This document shows, piece by piece, positions 26,105 to 35,023 of a stretch of 64,000 nucleotides of DNA. This stretch comes from a bacterium (GTDB lineage Bacteria; Latescibacterota; Latescibacteria; Latescibacterales; Latescibacteraceae): NCBI GenBank assembly GCA_021372535.1, contig JAJFUH010000050.1, forward strand, positions 20,395 to 84,394, given 5' to 3'. The first letter of the stretch is position 1; every line of letters starts with the position of its first letter. The notes below the pieces were generated by a model. The model saw only the letters and a list, made by a program, of their open reading frames with translations. It was not told where the DNA came from and made no database searches. The position numbers were made by a program, and so were the translations under genes.

Positions 26105-26691
26105 GATTCAAACAATTCCCTGGCAAGTTCGCCCGCTATTGATTCACGGAGCTCGTTGAGTTTTCTGTCGAGTGTGAAATCAACCATATAGGTATCTCCC
26201 TCGACGATAAATCCTCTCGATATCCGGTTGTCGGCGCTGACAGAAGTAAATGTACCCTGAGGAGACCGACCGGAATTGATGCGTTTCAGAAATGCACCGT
26301 CCAGCAGGGCGGCATCGCGCGGATTCACCTTCAGCGTTCCGCTGATCTCCGGGGACAGGCTCTGTATCCATCCCTCGATCAGTTCAAGATATTCCTTTGC
26401 TTCAAGCGACTGAAGCTTTTCGGCAACGATCCCGAAAATATCATCGATCACCCGGTTTTTCGCCTGAAGAACCTCAAGCCGTCCCTCATGACGGGCAAGT
26501 CCTATCTGACGGGCGGTTTCACGGGCTGCTGCCGCTTCGGCCTGGTGGAGAGCCTCGTCGAGGGTTTTCTGGTTTTCTCCGCGAGACTGCGCCAGAAGTT
26601 CATCGCTTTCCCCACGGGCTTCTGCAAGAATTTTATCCGCGTCTGCCCGGGCATCGGTCGTGATCGCATTCTCAACTTTATCGAAACTCAT
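26101..26691 (-). CDS. atpE: V-type ATP synthase subunit E
   Basis: This 196-residue peripheral-stalk subunit has a long N-terminal coiled coil (about residues 1-85, rich in Ala, Glu, Arg) and a C-terminal mixed alpha/beta domain with ISRGFIVEGDTYMVDFTLD, typical of subunit E (NtpE/AhaE). It pairs with subunit H to form the stator. It is 24 bp downstream of subunit K and overlaps subunit C by 4 bp. Confidence 0.93.
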   Translation of the reverse strand: MSFDKVENAITTDARADADKILAEARGESDELLAQSRGENQKTLDEALHQAEAAAARETARQIGLARHEGRLEVLQAKNRVIDDIFGIVAEKLQSLEAKEYLELIEGWIQSLSPEISGTLKVNPRDAALLDGAFLKRINSGRSPQGTFTSVSADNRISRGFIVEGDTYMVDFTLDRKLNELRESIAGELARELFES

Positions 26692-26715
26692 TGTTCCTTC
26701 CTTTCCGCGGATTAA

Positions 26716-27243
26716 TTATCCCAGGCTGGAAAGCGGCGCAGTGAGCCAGAATGTCATGAGAATACCGATGAGGAGCGCGACAACCGCATAGGTTTCCACG
26801 AGTGCGGGAAAGAGTATGGCCCGGCCGCCTTCATCGGGCCTTTTGCCGACCAGATTGATCGAAGCCGCCGATGTCATTCCCTGGTTGATGGCGCTGATCA
26901 ACTGGACAACGCCGACACAGATACCTACAAAGAGGAGGCCTATTCCTATCGGAGGAGCGAGTTTGACTGCCTGATCGATCGATGCGATAAGATTGATTTT
27001 CATGGCAATGAAAATTGCACAGATAAAACCGTAAAATCCCTGCGTGCCGGGAAGGGCCATAAGGACAAGAAGCTTTCCGAACAGGTCGGGTTTTTCAGCA
27101 AGAACCCCCGCAGCCTGCGAACAGGCTATCCGGATTCCCATTGCACTTCCGACGCACCCTAACATAACCGCTGCCATTCCGCCAAGAACAGCCCAGCCTA
27201 CCCCGGTATGAATGAAGTAGGTATTGATAAACTGCTCCCACAT
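26716..27243 (-). CDS. atpK: V-type ATP synthase subunit K (proteolipid, Na+-type motif)
   Basis: This 175-residue protein has four transmembrane helices from a duplicated hairpin, as in 16-kDa proteolipids. Helix 2 carries ALPGTQGFYGF (T67, Q68), helix 3 carries SAINQGMTS (Q121) and helix 4 carries the ion-carrying Glu in ALVETYAVVAL (E150). In Enterococcus hirae NtpK the matching Thr, Gln, Gln and Glu coordinate Na+, so this rotor is likely to move Na+; that is inference from motif. The first hairpin lacks its own carboxylate, so each subunit has one ion site. GGAGG precedes the start. Confidence 0.95.
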   Translation of the reverse strand: MWEQFINTYFIHTGVGWAVLGGMAAVMLGCVGSAMGIRIACSQAAGVLAEKPDLFGKLLVLMALPGTQGFYGFICAIFIAMKINLIASIDQAVKLAPPIGIGLLFVGICVGVVQLISAINQGMTSAASINLVGKRPDEGGRAILFPALVETYAVVALLIGILMTFWLTAPLSSLG

Positions 27244-27391
27244 TATAGTGTTCCTCCTTTTGAAAACCCTGCCTGAAAATATCAGGAGTGATATGAATTA
27301 ATTCTCTCTATTATTATGGTGCATGACCTCAAATGCCTGGGATAAAGCCCGATCTTCATCATCGGGAGCGTCAGAAACTATTCACCGCCCT

Positions 27392-29401
27392 TTAATTCTC
27401 TGTCAGGTCGAGACGGCTGCTGCTGAATCCGAATGGTTTGAAGGGAACGCCGCCTCCCTCGTAAAACCTGCTGAACCATTCGAGCAGAATCAACCGCGCC
27501 GAATGTACAAAGGCGCTCAGTATACTCATGACAAAATTGAAAACATGCCCGAATATGATCAAAGCAATAAATAACACCCAGCCCACATAGGGTATTTCTT
27601 TCAGCATGCCGCCGATAATGTTGAATGACATGCCCACAACCGATGTCGTCATGCCGAGCGCCATCAATCGTGAATAGCTGATGACATCACCTACAAACGC
27701 CGTTGTGCCATAAGTGCCCATGATACCATACAGGCTGACCACACCGGCGATGAAACGCGGAACCAGCCCCTTCTGATCGCGACCCTGGGTGAGGACGAGG
27801 CCGATGGCGGCGATAATGAATAAGACGAGTGCCGGCATGGTGACCAGCCGCGGCCCTTTCATAACCAGAGAAAGCGCAAGAACGATCAGACTTATCAGAT
27901 ACACGAGCCACAGGACACCGTCATAGATGGACGATGCGATGTCCCCTCTCCGGAAGTCCCGGAGAAACCGCATGAATATCCCGTAAAGCTGATTGGTCAC
28001 TCCGATCCCGACAGCGATTCCGAGCGCTACTACCGGTTTCGTGAGCGGATCGAGCAGGCACAGCTTCAACCGCAGTTTATCGACAACGTTGCCTTCGCCA
28101 AAATACATGGGCAGATCGGCTCCCCAGCTTCCGACTGCAAAACCGAATATGACCGTACTGACACCGGCGTAGGTGAACAGCCTGAAGAACTGGACAAGCC
28201 CCTTCTGGTCACGGAACCGCTTCCTGAGCCACCATGCGAGAAGAATGAGCATGACGCCGTAGAGAACATCACCGTAGCAGATGCCGAAAAAGGTCAGGAA
28301 TGACAGGGTAAGAAACGCTGTGGGGTCGATGCCGCGGTACGACGGCAGTCCGAACATCTTGACCAGAAGACCGGCGGGCCGCAGGAAATTGTTCCACGAA
28401 ACGCTCACCGGCGGCTCTTCGCCTTCGTAGGTCTGAACGGGGACAAATTCGGCTGACGGAAACTCAGCTTCAAGGCGCGCCCTGAATTCATCGATGCTGT
28501 TTGCCCTGATAAATCCCCGGACGGCGAACAGGTTGTTCGATGTCACCATGTGCTGCTGGTCGATAATACGGTTCCGCTCGCTCTCCCAGTAGATGTGGGT
28601 AAGCGTAGCCCTGTGTATCCATTCTTTCGAGAGATTTGCTCCTTGTTCACGGAGTTCCTTTTCCCGTGACCGTGCGGTCTGTATCTGCTCTTCGAGCGAT
28701 GCGATGGCTTCGGTTACCGTTCCCTGAATCGGGGGAAGGACAATTTCACGGAGGCTGTAATCGATGATGATTTCATTCAGTGATTCCGACAGGGCGGGAG
28801 GAGCGACCATGATATAGATTGTCGTGTTGCCTCTGACGGAGAGTTGTTCGACATGAATATTCTGCTCGGAAAGACGGGTGTCGTTCAGAAACGATTTCTG
28901 TGCCTGACCGGTCACTCCGACAAGGTGGAAAACGACATGGTTGACCGCTCTCAGCCGGCTGATGTCCACTTTAAGAACATCGAGCTCGCCGAGCCTGTCA
29001 CGTTCCGCGGCAAGATGTATGCGCTGCTCTTCGGCTGATTCGATATCGCTCTGGAGTTTCTGGCAGGCGGATGCAAGTGAGTCGGGATCGACCGCATCGG
29101 CGGCTTCCTTTATCTCACAGGAAGATGCGAGCATCCGGACGGGGAACAGGCTTTCCAGAAAATCTCCGGGAGTCTTGTGAATTTCGCGGAGAAAATCGAC
29201 TACCCCCTGGAGTTTTGACGCCTGAATATCGGCATGAGAAGAATCCTCCTCGATCGGGCTGAAACGTTCGGACCAGTTCTCGGGGGTCTCCCTGAATTCA
29301 TCGATATGGACCTGGCGCTCCCGGTACAGCCATTCGACAAACCTGTCGCGGTGGCTTGACGGAACGAGCAAAAGAATGCTTTCCATCCGCTCGATACTCA
29401 T
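27392..29401 (-). CDS. atpI: V-type ATP synthase subunit I (a subunit)
   Basis: This 669-residue protein has a soluble N-terminal half with two alpha/beta lobes linked by coiled coil (about residues 1-335) and a C-terminal membrane half with about seven to eight helices, including FGICYGDVLYGVMLILLAWWL and the SYSRLMALG motif whose Arg lies at the ion half-channels. It forms the stator path for ions against the K ring. Its start overlaps subunit H by 4 bp (29398-29401). A 148-base gap with a small CCTGATATTTTCAGG hairpin separates it from subunit K. Confidence 0.95.
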   Translation of the reverse strand: MSIERMESILLLVPSSHRDRFVEWLYRERQVHIDEFRETPENWSERFSPIEEDSSHADIQASKLQGVVDFLREIHKTPGDFLESLFPVRMLASSCEIKEAADAVDPDSLASACQKLQSDIESAEEQRIHLAAERDRLGELDVLKVDISRLRAVNHVVFHLVGVTGQAQKSFLNDTRLSEQNIHVEQLSVRGNTTIYIMVAPPALSESLNEIIIDYSLREIVLPPIQGTVTEAIASLEEQIQTARSREKELREQGANLSKEWIHRATLTHIYWESERNRIIDQQHMVTSNNLFAVRGFIRANSIDEFRARLEAEFPSAEFVPVQTYEGEEPPVSVSWNNFLRPAGLLVKMFGLPSYRGIDPTAFLTLSFLTFFGICYGDVLYGVMLILLAWWLRKRFRDQKGLVQFFRLFTYAGVSTVIFGFAVGSWGADLPMYFGEGNVVDKLRLKLCLLDPLTKPVVALGIAVGIGVTNQLYGIFMRFLRDFRRGDIASSIYDGVLWLVYLISLIVLALSLVMKGPRLVTMPALVLFIIAAIGLVLTQGRDQKGLVPRFIAGVVSLYGIMGTYGTTAFVGDVISYSRLMALGMTTSVVGMSFNIIGGMLKEIPYVGWVLFIALIIFGHVFNFVMSILSAFVHSARLILLEWFSRFYEGGGVPFKPFGFSSSRLDLTEN

Positions 29402-29724
29402 GGTGTGCTTCCCTTTATCCTGGAGATAATACGGTTTACGCTGCGGTCTACCGATTCGCGGGGGAGATTTTTAACCGATTCCGCCATCGTTTTATATTCT
29501 TTCCGTACACGGTCAAGTTCTTCATCACGTTTCCGGGCGGCATCGTCATTGATTCGGGTGGTTTTTTCGGCTATCTGCTTCTGTAAAGCCAGTTTCTCAT
29601 CTTCTATACGCTTGAGAGTATCCTGTTTGATTCTGCCGGCTTCGGCGTGTGCTTCGGAACGGATATTCTCAGCCTTTGAATCGAGATCGATTATTCTGGA
29701 AATTATGTTTTCGGCTGAATGCAT
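29398..29724 (-). CDS. atpH: V-type ATP synthase subunit H/G (peripheral stalk)
   Basis: This 108-residue all-helical, highly charged coiled-coil protein is preceded by CAGGAG and is the first gene of the ATPase operon. Size, composition (EAHAEAGRIKQDTLKRIEDEK) and position match AhaH/NtpF, the partner of subunit E in the peripheral stalk. Sequence alone is low-complexity, so the call depends on operon order. The operon promoter must lie upstream of 29724. Confidence 0.87.
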   Translation of the reverse strand: MHSAENIISRIIDLDSKAENIRSEAHAEAGRIKQDTLKRIEDEKLALQKQIAEKTTRINDDAARKRDEELDRVRKEYKTMAESVKNLPRESVDRSVNRIISRIKGSTP

Positions 29725-30238
29725 GGGGCGGTCTCCTGTAAAACTTCAAATGAGATTTAAAACCTACACGAGACGGGGAAAGAATATGTATTGTACTTGC
29801 AATTCATATATTCTTGATAATTAATCGATATATGTTCAATTAATACCAAAAATTAACAATTCCTGCTAATATAATTGATGATATGAATTGAGGTCAAGAT
29901 AATTTCTGGTAAATATTTGATAGTTTTTTCCGGTTGTATTTTGCTATACGAATGCAGGAAATAACTACACCACAAAGACACAGGAAACACGATACGGAAT
30001 TGTCAGAAAAAGTGAAAACCCGCTATAATCAGTTTAATCCGCTAAAATCCGCTTTCAATTATCCGATCGAAACCTTTTAATAATTCTCTTTCACATGCAC
30101 TGATCCCTGATATAATGCTTTTCTTCCCTCTCCTGTTTACGGGAGAGAGACCGAGAGTCAGAGTAATAATTCTACGAAATTCAGTACGAATTTTCTGCGG
30201 AGACTGAATAGAAAAAGAGTATAGAGCAGGCACCGGTA
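29725..30238. other. Intergenic region upstream of the ATPase operon with a composite repeat
   Basis: This 514-base region is AT-rich near the operon start (promoter presumed, no clear hexamer pair chosen). A composite repeat at 29966-30060 has ACCACAAAGACACAGGAAAC followed by AATCCGCTAAAATCCGCTTT, matching copies at 11262-11375 and 48305-48460. No gene is supported. Confidence 0.6.
29966..30060. repeat. Composite dispersed repeat, families D and E (copy 2)
   Basis: An ACCACAAAGACACAGG-type block is followed by an AATCCGCTAAAATCCGC-type block. Compared with the copy at 11262-11375 the order is inverted, consistent with one unit in opposite orientation. Confidence 0.65.
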
Positions 30239-31498
30239 TCATGACCGGTTTTTAGCGCGTTTCGTGAATATCGTTTCGTTCGTTACGAGAGGTCTTGCAC
30301 GGAAGCCGATGCTCAATATATACCCGAGCGTGATATACAGAAACATCAGGCCGCTTCGGAGACCGAACATATCGCCGAGTCCTCCGATAATGAGGGGAAC
30401 GACTGCACCCCCGACGATTCCCGTGCATAAAATCCCCGATACCGCGCCGTGATGTTCTTTCAGAGAGTTCAAGCCGAGGGAAAATATGATTGACCACATC
30501 GACGAAGCGAAGAATCCCACGAGGGGGAAAGCATAGAGGGAAACCTGAGCAGGGCCGAAAAGAGCGGCGGTCAGGCACCCGGTCGCGCCGGCCGAAAAGA
30601 TGATGAGCACGGTTCTGCTGTCGAGGATTTTAAGGAGAATGAGCCCGAGCACGGTGCCCGCGGTAAAGAGTCCCCAGAACCATGAAACCGCCTTTGCGCC
30701 GGTTATATGAGGATCGAAACCATGATAGACGGCGAGGAATTTCGATATCCAGTTTGCGACACCCTGCTCGGTGCCGACATAGGCGAAAATTCCGATAAAA
30801 AACATGATGACGGTGGTGTTCTTCAGGAGGTTACGGCTTTTTTCCCACGATCCGACACGTTCATCGTCCTTCAGCTCGACAGACGGAAGTTTAATCAGCA
30901 CCATGACGAGGAGCATCGCAAGCGAGATAACAGCGAATATCCAGTATATCGAAATCCATGCCAGGCCCGGTGGCACAACCTTCGACAGGAATGATATAAG
31001 AGCGTTGCCGGGTGCGGCATTCCCTGAAAGGCGGGTGACCAGATACGAATAGACCCGGGGACTGATATAGGAGGCCGAACCGAATACGAGCTGTACCATG
31101 ACCATGTTGAAAGCATAATGCTCTTCTCCGCCGGCAACCCTCAGAAGGGGATTGAGTGTCACCTGGAGCATGGTCATTCCGGCACCGATCAAGAAGAGCG
31201 AAATCATGGCGATCCGGAAGTCTGCGAACAGGGCGAAAATGAGGGCGCCCGCGAAAGCGACGGAAAAAGATGCCACAAGGACTGGTTTCTCATGGAACCG
31301 TTCGACACCGAAGCCGGATGGTATTGACATGAATCCGTACGCAAGAAAAAAGGAAAAGGGCAGGAGGGCGGCCAGAGTCAGGTTGAGCTTGAAACTGTCG
31401 ATGATATCGGGAATAATCGGGCCGAGAATGTTTGTGAGGAACGAAATAACGAAAAATACAACAAGAATGAGAAAAACAAGGCCGCGATACCGTTTCAT
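30239..31498 (-). CDS. FucP-like sugar MFS transporter
   Basis: This 419-residue protein has 12 predicted helices. It matches the FHS/FucP-GluP branch of the major facilitator superfamily: NILGPIIPDIIDSFKLNLT in helix 1, PFSFFLAYGFMSIPSG in helix 2, and MTMLQVTLNPLLRVAGGEE in the first half. Members import fucose, glucose, galactose or amino sugars with protons. It is the last gene of an operon behind a ROK kinase and a SIS-domain protein, which suggests uptake of a hexose or amino sugar followed by phosphorylation and isomerisation. The exact sugar is not readable. Confidence 0.9.
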   Translation of the reverse strand: MKRYRGLVFLILVVFFVISFLTNILGPIIPDIIDSFKLNLTLAALLPFSFFLAYGFMSIPSGFGVERFHEKPVLVASFSVAFAGALIFALFADFRIAMISLFLIGAGMTMLQVTLNPLLRVAGGEEHYAFNMVMVQLVFGSASYISPRVYSYLVTRLSGNAAPGNALISFLSKVVPPGLAWISIYWIFAVISLAMLLVMVLIKLPSVELKDDERVGSWEKSRNLLKNTTVIMFFIGIFAYVGTEQGVANWISKFLAVYHGFDPHITGAKAVSWFWGLFTAGTVLGLILLKILDSRTVLIIFSAGATGCLTAALFGPAQVSLYAFPLVGFFASSMWSIIFSLGLNSLKEHHGAVSGILCTGIVGGAVVPLIIGGLGDMFGLRSGLMFLYITLGYILSIGFRARPLVTNETIFTKRAKNRS

Positions 31499-31528
31499 GA
31501 CATTTGCCTTCGGGCGGATGGTAGTGTG

Positions 31529-32584
31529 TTATTCCCGTGCGGTGATTTTTTGTATGTGACGGAATATCCCGGCTTCCCTGCCTCTCCTTTTCGCCGTTTC
31601 ATGAATGAATAAACCGCTGAGAGGTGCGCACAGCATTGAAAAGAACCGTGGATCGGGACATTTGATTGATACCGGCAGCATGTTTGAACATTCAACATCC
31701 GGTTTTTCCTCGTCGGTAATGAGGAGTACCCTGCTTCCGTATTGTGCGAGATCCTTCGCCAGATTCACCGTAAGCTCCCATTGATTCACCCGCGAAGCTA
31801 TACAGACGGCATAGTGGCCGTTCCCGGCCATCTCGATGGGGCCGTGCCTGAAAAGCCCCGCCGAAAGCGCCTCGGTGAATATTCCCGCGCCCTCTTTCAG
31901 GGTCAAAGCCCACTGCCGGGCGGTAACGAGGTCGCTTCCCCGGGCTATGAGGTGAAGTGAGTCGAAGCCTCCGAAGAAGCTCACCGCGCTCTGTGCAAGC
32001 TCACTGGTCGCTTCGAGTGTATTCTCCATGATATCGGCCGTTTCACGGATTCCCCGGATGACTTTACCCGGCTCTTTCGACAGTATGGACTCGGCAAGCA
32101 GGAGCAGCACTGCGAGGGTGTTGGTATATGTCTTTGTGGAAATGGAAGCTTCGTCACCGGCTTGGAGGGGAAGAACGAAATCGGAGTTCATGCCCATGAA
32201 ACTGGCGGTGTTATTGACAATCGAGACGGTGCTTATCCTGCCTTTCAGCGCCCCGACCGCCTGCTTTGTCTCCGCGCTCTCTCCGGACTGGGAGACCGCG
32301 ACAAGGAGTTCGTCGCCGTGAAAGCAATCAAGGCCGAAGTGAATGAGTTCCCCGGCGTCGTGGATTTCAATGTCCGGTACGATTCCCGCGAGCTCCCTGA
32401 CGAGTAAGTACGGAGCATAGAGCGATGTGCCCATTCCGGTGAATACAATCTTTCGCTTCGACCGGGCTGTTTCCGCAACTGCCGTCAGGAGGGAGTACCC
32501 CTCGCGAGAACTGTAAAAATCCGCTGCCTTTCTGAGCGCATCGGGCTGCATCCTGATTTCTCTCACAAACCGTGTGTCATCCAT
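31529..32584 (-). CDS. SIS-domain sugar isomerase/deaminase-like protein
   Basis: This 351-residue protein has two SIS domains. The first contains IVFTGMGTSLYAPYLLVREL and VAVSQSGESAETKQAV (about residues 47-130), the second LHLIARGSDLVTARQWALTLKE in parts. It resembles the isomerase half of GlmS and deglycases of the FrlB/AgaS type but lacks the glutaminase domain, so it probably isomerises or deaminates a phosphosugar. GAGGAG precedes the start, which overlaps the ROK kinase stop by 8 bp. With the kinase upstream and the transporter downstream it forms a compact catabolic operon. Confidence 0.88.
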   Translation of the reverse strand: MDDTRFVREIRMQPDALRKAADFYSSREGYSLLTAVAETARSKRKIVFTGMGTSLYAPYLLVRELAGIVPDIEIHDAGELIHFGLDCFHGDELLVAVSQSGESAETKQAVGALKGRISTVSIVNNTASFMGMNSDFVLPLQAGDEASISTKTYTNTLAVLLLLAESILSKEPGKVIRGIRETADIMENTLEATSELAQSAVSFFGGFDSLHLIARGSDLVTARQWALTLKEGAGIFTEALSAGLFRHGPIEMAGNGHYAVCIASRVNQWELTVNLAKDLAQYGSRVLLITDEEKPDVECSNMLPVSIKCPDPRFFSMLCAPLSGLFIHETAKRRGREAGIFRHIQKITARE

Positions 32585-33452
32585 ATACTGTCTCCTCGAT
32601 CAGTGCAGCCGCACCGAGTATCGCTGCTCTGCTCGACAGCGCTGCGGGAACAATTTTACGGGGCGCATCCTTACCCCATGACTTTTCGACATTTCTCGCC
32701 ATACCGTCTCGGAATGCATCGAATGCTTTTGCGATTCCGCCGCCAATGGCGATCCTTTCCGGGTCGAGGGTCGAGAGAATCATGACCATGACCGCACCCA
32801 CCGTTTCGCCGTAACGGTCGAAAATTTCTCCGGCCTGCTTGTCGCCGTCACGATAACGCTCGTAAAGCGCGGATGGTTCGATGTCGCTTCCGGTGATTGA
32901 TTTACAGATCGCTTTCAGTCCCCGGAGACCGACCCGGTCCTCGAGCATGAGGCCGTCATTCCATGGAATGTTCCAGATTTCGCCCTCGCCGTATGAGCTT
33001 CCCCGGTAGATTTTCCCGTCGACAATAATACCGCACCCGAGCCCTGTTCCGAGTGTGATGCAGATACAGTGACTGCATCCTTTCAGGGCGCCGGCACGGT
33101 GTTCTCCGAGGGCCATGCACCGCGCATCGTTCTCGAGAGAGACCGGAACGTGAAAGTGATCCGTGAGGCGTGATTTCAAGGGGTAGCTTTCGAGAGCCGG
33201 GATGTTTGCAACGAGGAAAAGCGCATCGCTTTCGGGACCCGCCGGGTTGGGAACACCGATCCCAATGCCCTGTATTCTGTGTCCGTTGGCGACATCTCCG
33301 ATAAGACCGGCGATGGTTCCGCAGATTTCGTCTGCCGTTCGGTCGGGACAGGTCGGAACGGTTTTTTCGGTAAGTATCTTTGAGTCGGCGACGGCGCCTG
33401 CGGTTATCGTCGTTCCGCCGAGATCGACACCGACAAATGTTTTATCTGCCAT
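32577..33452 (-). CDS. ROK family sugar kinase
   Basis: This 291-residue protein begins FVGVDLGGTTITAGAV (phosphate-1 motif, ATP) and has GIGIGVPNPAG, the catalytic Asp in SLENDARCMALGE, and LGTGLGCGIIVDGKIYRG. The usual zinc-binding ROK signature (His then CxCGxxGCxE) is missing; at that position the sequence is GEGEIWNIPWNDGLMLEDRV. It has no DNA-binding domain, so it is a kinase rather than a repressor. It probably phosphorylates glucose, N-acetyl-sugar or similar imported by the MFS gene two genes downstream. It is first in the operon and divergent from the M19 dipeptidase gene. Confidence 0.9.
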   Translation of the reverse strand: MADKTFVGVDLGGTTITAGAVADSKILTEKTVPTCPDRTADEICGTIAGLIGDVANGHRIQGIGIGVPNPAGPESDALFLVANIPALESYPLKSRLTDHFHVPVSLENDARCMALGEHRAGALKGCSHCICITLGTGLGCGIIVDGKIYRGSSYGEGEIWNIPWNDGLMLEDRVGLRGLKAICKSITGSDIEPSALYERYRDGDKQAGEIFDRYGETVGAVMVMILSTLDPERIAIGGGIAKAFDAFRDGMARNVEKSWGKDAPRKIVPAALSSRAAILGAAALIEETVYG

Positions 33453-33686
33453 AAAGTACCCGAGTAAAATAATTACACTATATAGAATGATATATTCCCG
33501 TACGGAGATTTGAAAAATTCATCTCCGCAGTTTTGTACGGGTAACGATAATACAATGAGCAGAGGAAATCAAATAAATACCGTTATCAGAATTGACTGTC
33601 TTTCCAAAAATACGTATACTGAATCACATTCGGGTATTATTGATGAAATATTCGCTTCCATTATAAGACATGACAAGGATAACTCA

Positions 33687-34820
33687 ATGAAAAGACGTCA
33701 TTTCGTTGCCGCCGCAGTCATGGCCGGTGCGGTGAAGGTGTCTGTGTCTTCCCCGCTGAACCGTATGCTTTCCGAGAAAGAGGCTGTCCGTGAGGGCAAA
33801 TCAATCCACGAGAGCATTCTGACACTCGATACCCATGTCGATCTTGAAATAGACCCTGAAAAGGATGTGCTCGATCTAGGCAAACGGCTTGAAAACCGCA
33901 AGGTCGATCTCGTCAAGATGCGAGAGGGCGGTCTCGATGCGGTCTTTTTTGCCGTGTGGGTCGGCCAGAAAGAGCTCACGGAGGCAGAGTATGCCGAGGC
34001 ATATAAAACAGCCCTGCTGCTCTTCGGGGCTATTCACCGCATGTGTGAAGAGTTGAACGGGGACCTCATCGAACTCGCTTTAACACCGGATGATGTGGTC
34101 AGGATCAACAAAAAAGGCAAGCTCGTTGCCGCGATAGGTATCGAGAACGGTTTCCCGCTCGGCATGGACATCGCCCGCGTCAAAGAGTTTTATGATCTCG
34201 GCGCCCGGTATATAACGCTCACCCATATGGGGTACAATCAATTGGGTGATTCCTCCAATAGATCGAAGGAAATTCCGGCGGAGAAATTCGGCGGCCTGAC
34301 CGATTTCGGCAAACAGGTCGTCCAGGAGATGAACAGGCTCGGCATGATGGTCGATGTTTCGCATGTTTCAATAAACTCGTTTTACGATGCCCTTTCCGTG
34401 TCGAAGGCGCCGGTTATCGCGTCCCATTCGGGCTGCCGCGCCGTGTGTGATGTCGAGCGTAACCTTGACGACGACCAGTTGCGGGCTCTCAAGGGGAACG
34501 GCGGTGTCATCCAGGTCGTCGCATACGGGGGCTATGTGAAAAAACCGGCGGAGGAGGCGAACCTTGCAAGTTTCGCGGATCACATCGATCATGCGGTCAA
34601 TCTCATCGGAATCGATCATGTCGGCATAGGCGCCGATTTTGATGGCGGCGGGGGAATACCCGGGTATAACGATGCCTCTGAATGCATGAATGTCACCGTC
34701 GAGCTCGTACGGCGCGGATATTCCCGTGAAGACATCGAAAAAATCTGGGGCGGAAATCTGCTCCGCGTCTGGCGCGAGGTTGAAAAGATCGCGGCGAACG
34801 TGCGGGATGAGAGAAAATAG
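33687..34820 (+). CDS. Exported membrane dipeptidase (peptidase M19)
   Basis: ATG 33687 has AAGGA upstream and gives a 377-residue protein with an RR-containing signal (MKRRHFVAAAVMAGAVKVSV), probably Tat. The renal dipeptidase TIM barrel follows: the zinc HxD in LTLDTHVDLE, the bridging Glu in AIGIENGFPLG, His residues in MVDVSHVS and VIASHSGCRAV, and the C-terminal GIDHVGIGADFDGGGG. Members cleave dipeptides, including D-containing ones, or beta-lactams. An in-frame longer start at 33510 would displace the signal and is rejected. It shares a 234-base divergent region with the ROK operon. Confidence 0.92.
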   Translation: MKRRHFVAAAVMAGAVKVSVSSPLNRMLSEKEAVREGKSIHESILTLDTHVDLEIDPEKDVLDLGKRLENRKVDLVKMREGGLDAVFFAVWVGQKELTEAEYAEAYKTALLLFGAIHRMCEELNGDLIELALTPDDVVRINKKGKLVAAIGIENGFPLGMDIARVKEFYDLGARYITLTHMGYNQLGDSSNRSKEIPAEKFGGLTDFGKQVVQEMNRLGMMVDVSHVSINSFYDALSVSKAPVIASHSGCRAVCDVERNLDDDQLRALKGNGGVIQVVAYGGYVKKPAEEANLASFADHIDHAVNLIGIDHVGIGADFDGGGGIPGYNDASECMNVTVELVRRGYSREDIEKIWGGNLLRVWREVEKIAANVRDERK

Positions 34821-35023
34821 CCCATGCTATTGAATTATAATAGAACGCGGATTGTGCGGATTTACGCTGATATGATATTTTTTTATACATTTTTTGTATC
34901 GACAATTGATTGTAGCTCAGGATAGTATTAATAATCGATTATACCGCATTATACTCTTGTGGTTAAATATTTTCATGAATAATCAGGGATCGATATATTT
35001 CTGAAAATCGGAGAATCCGTGCT

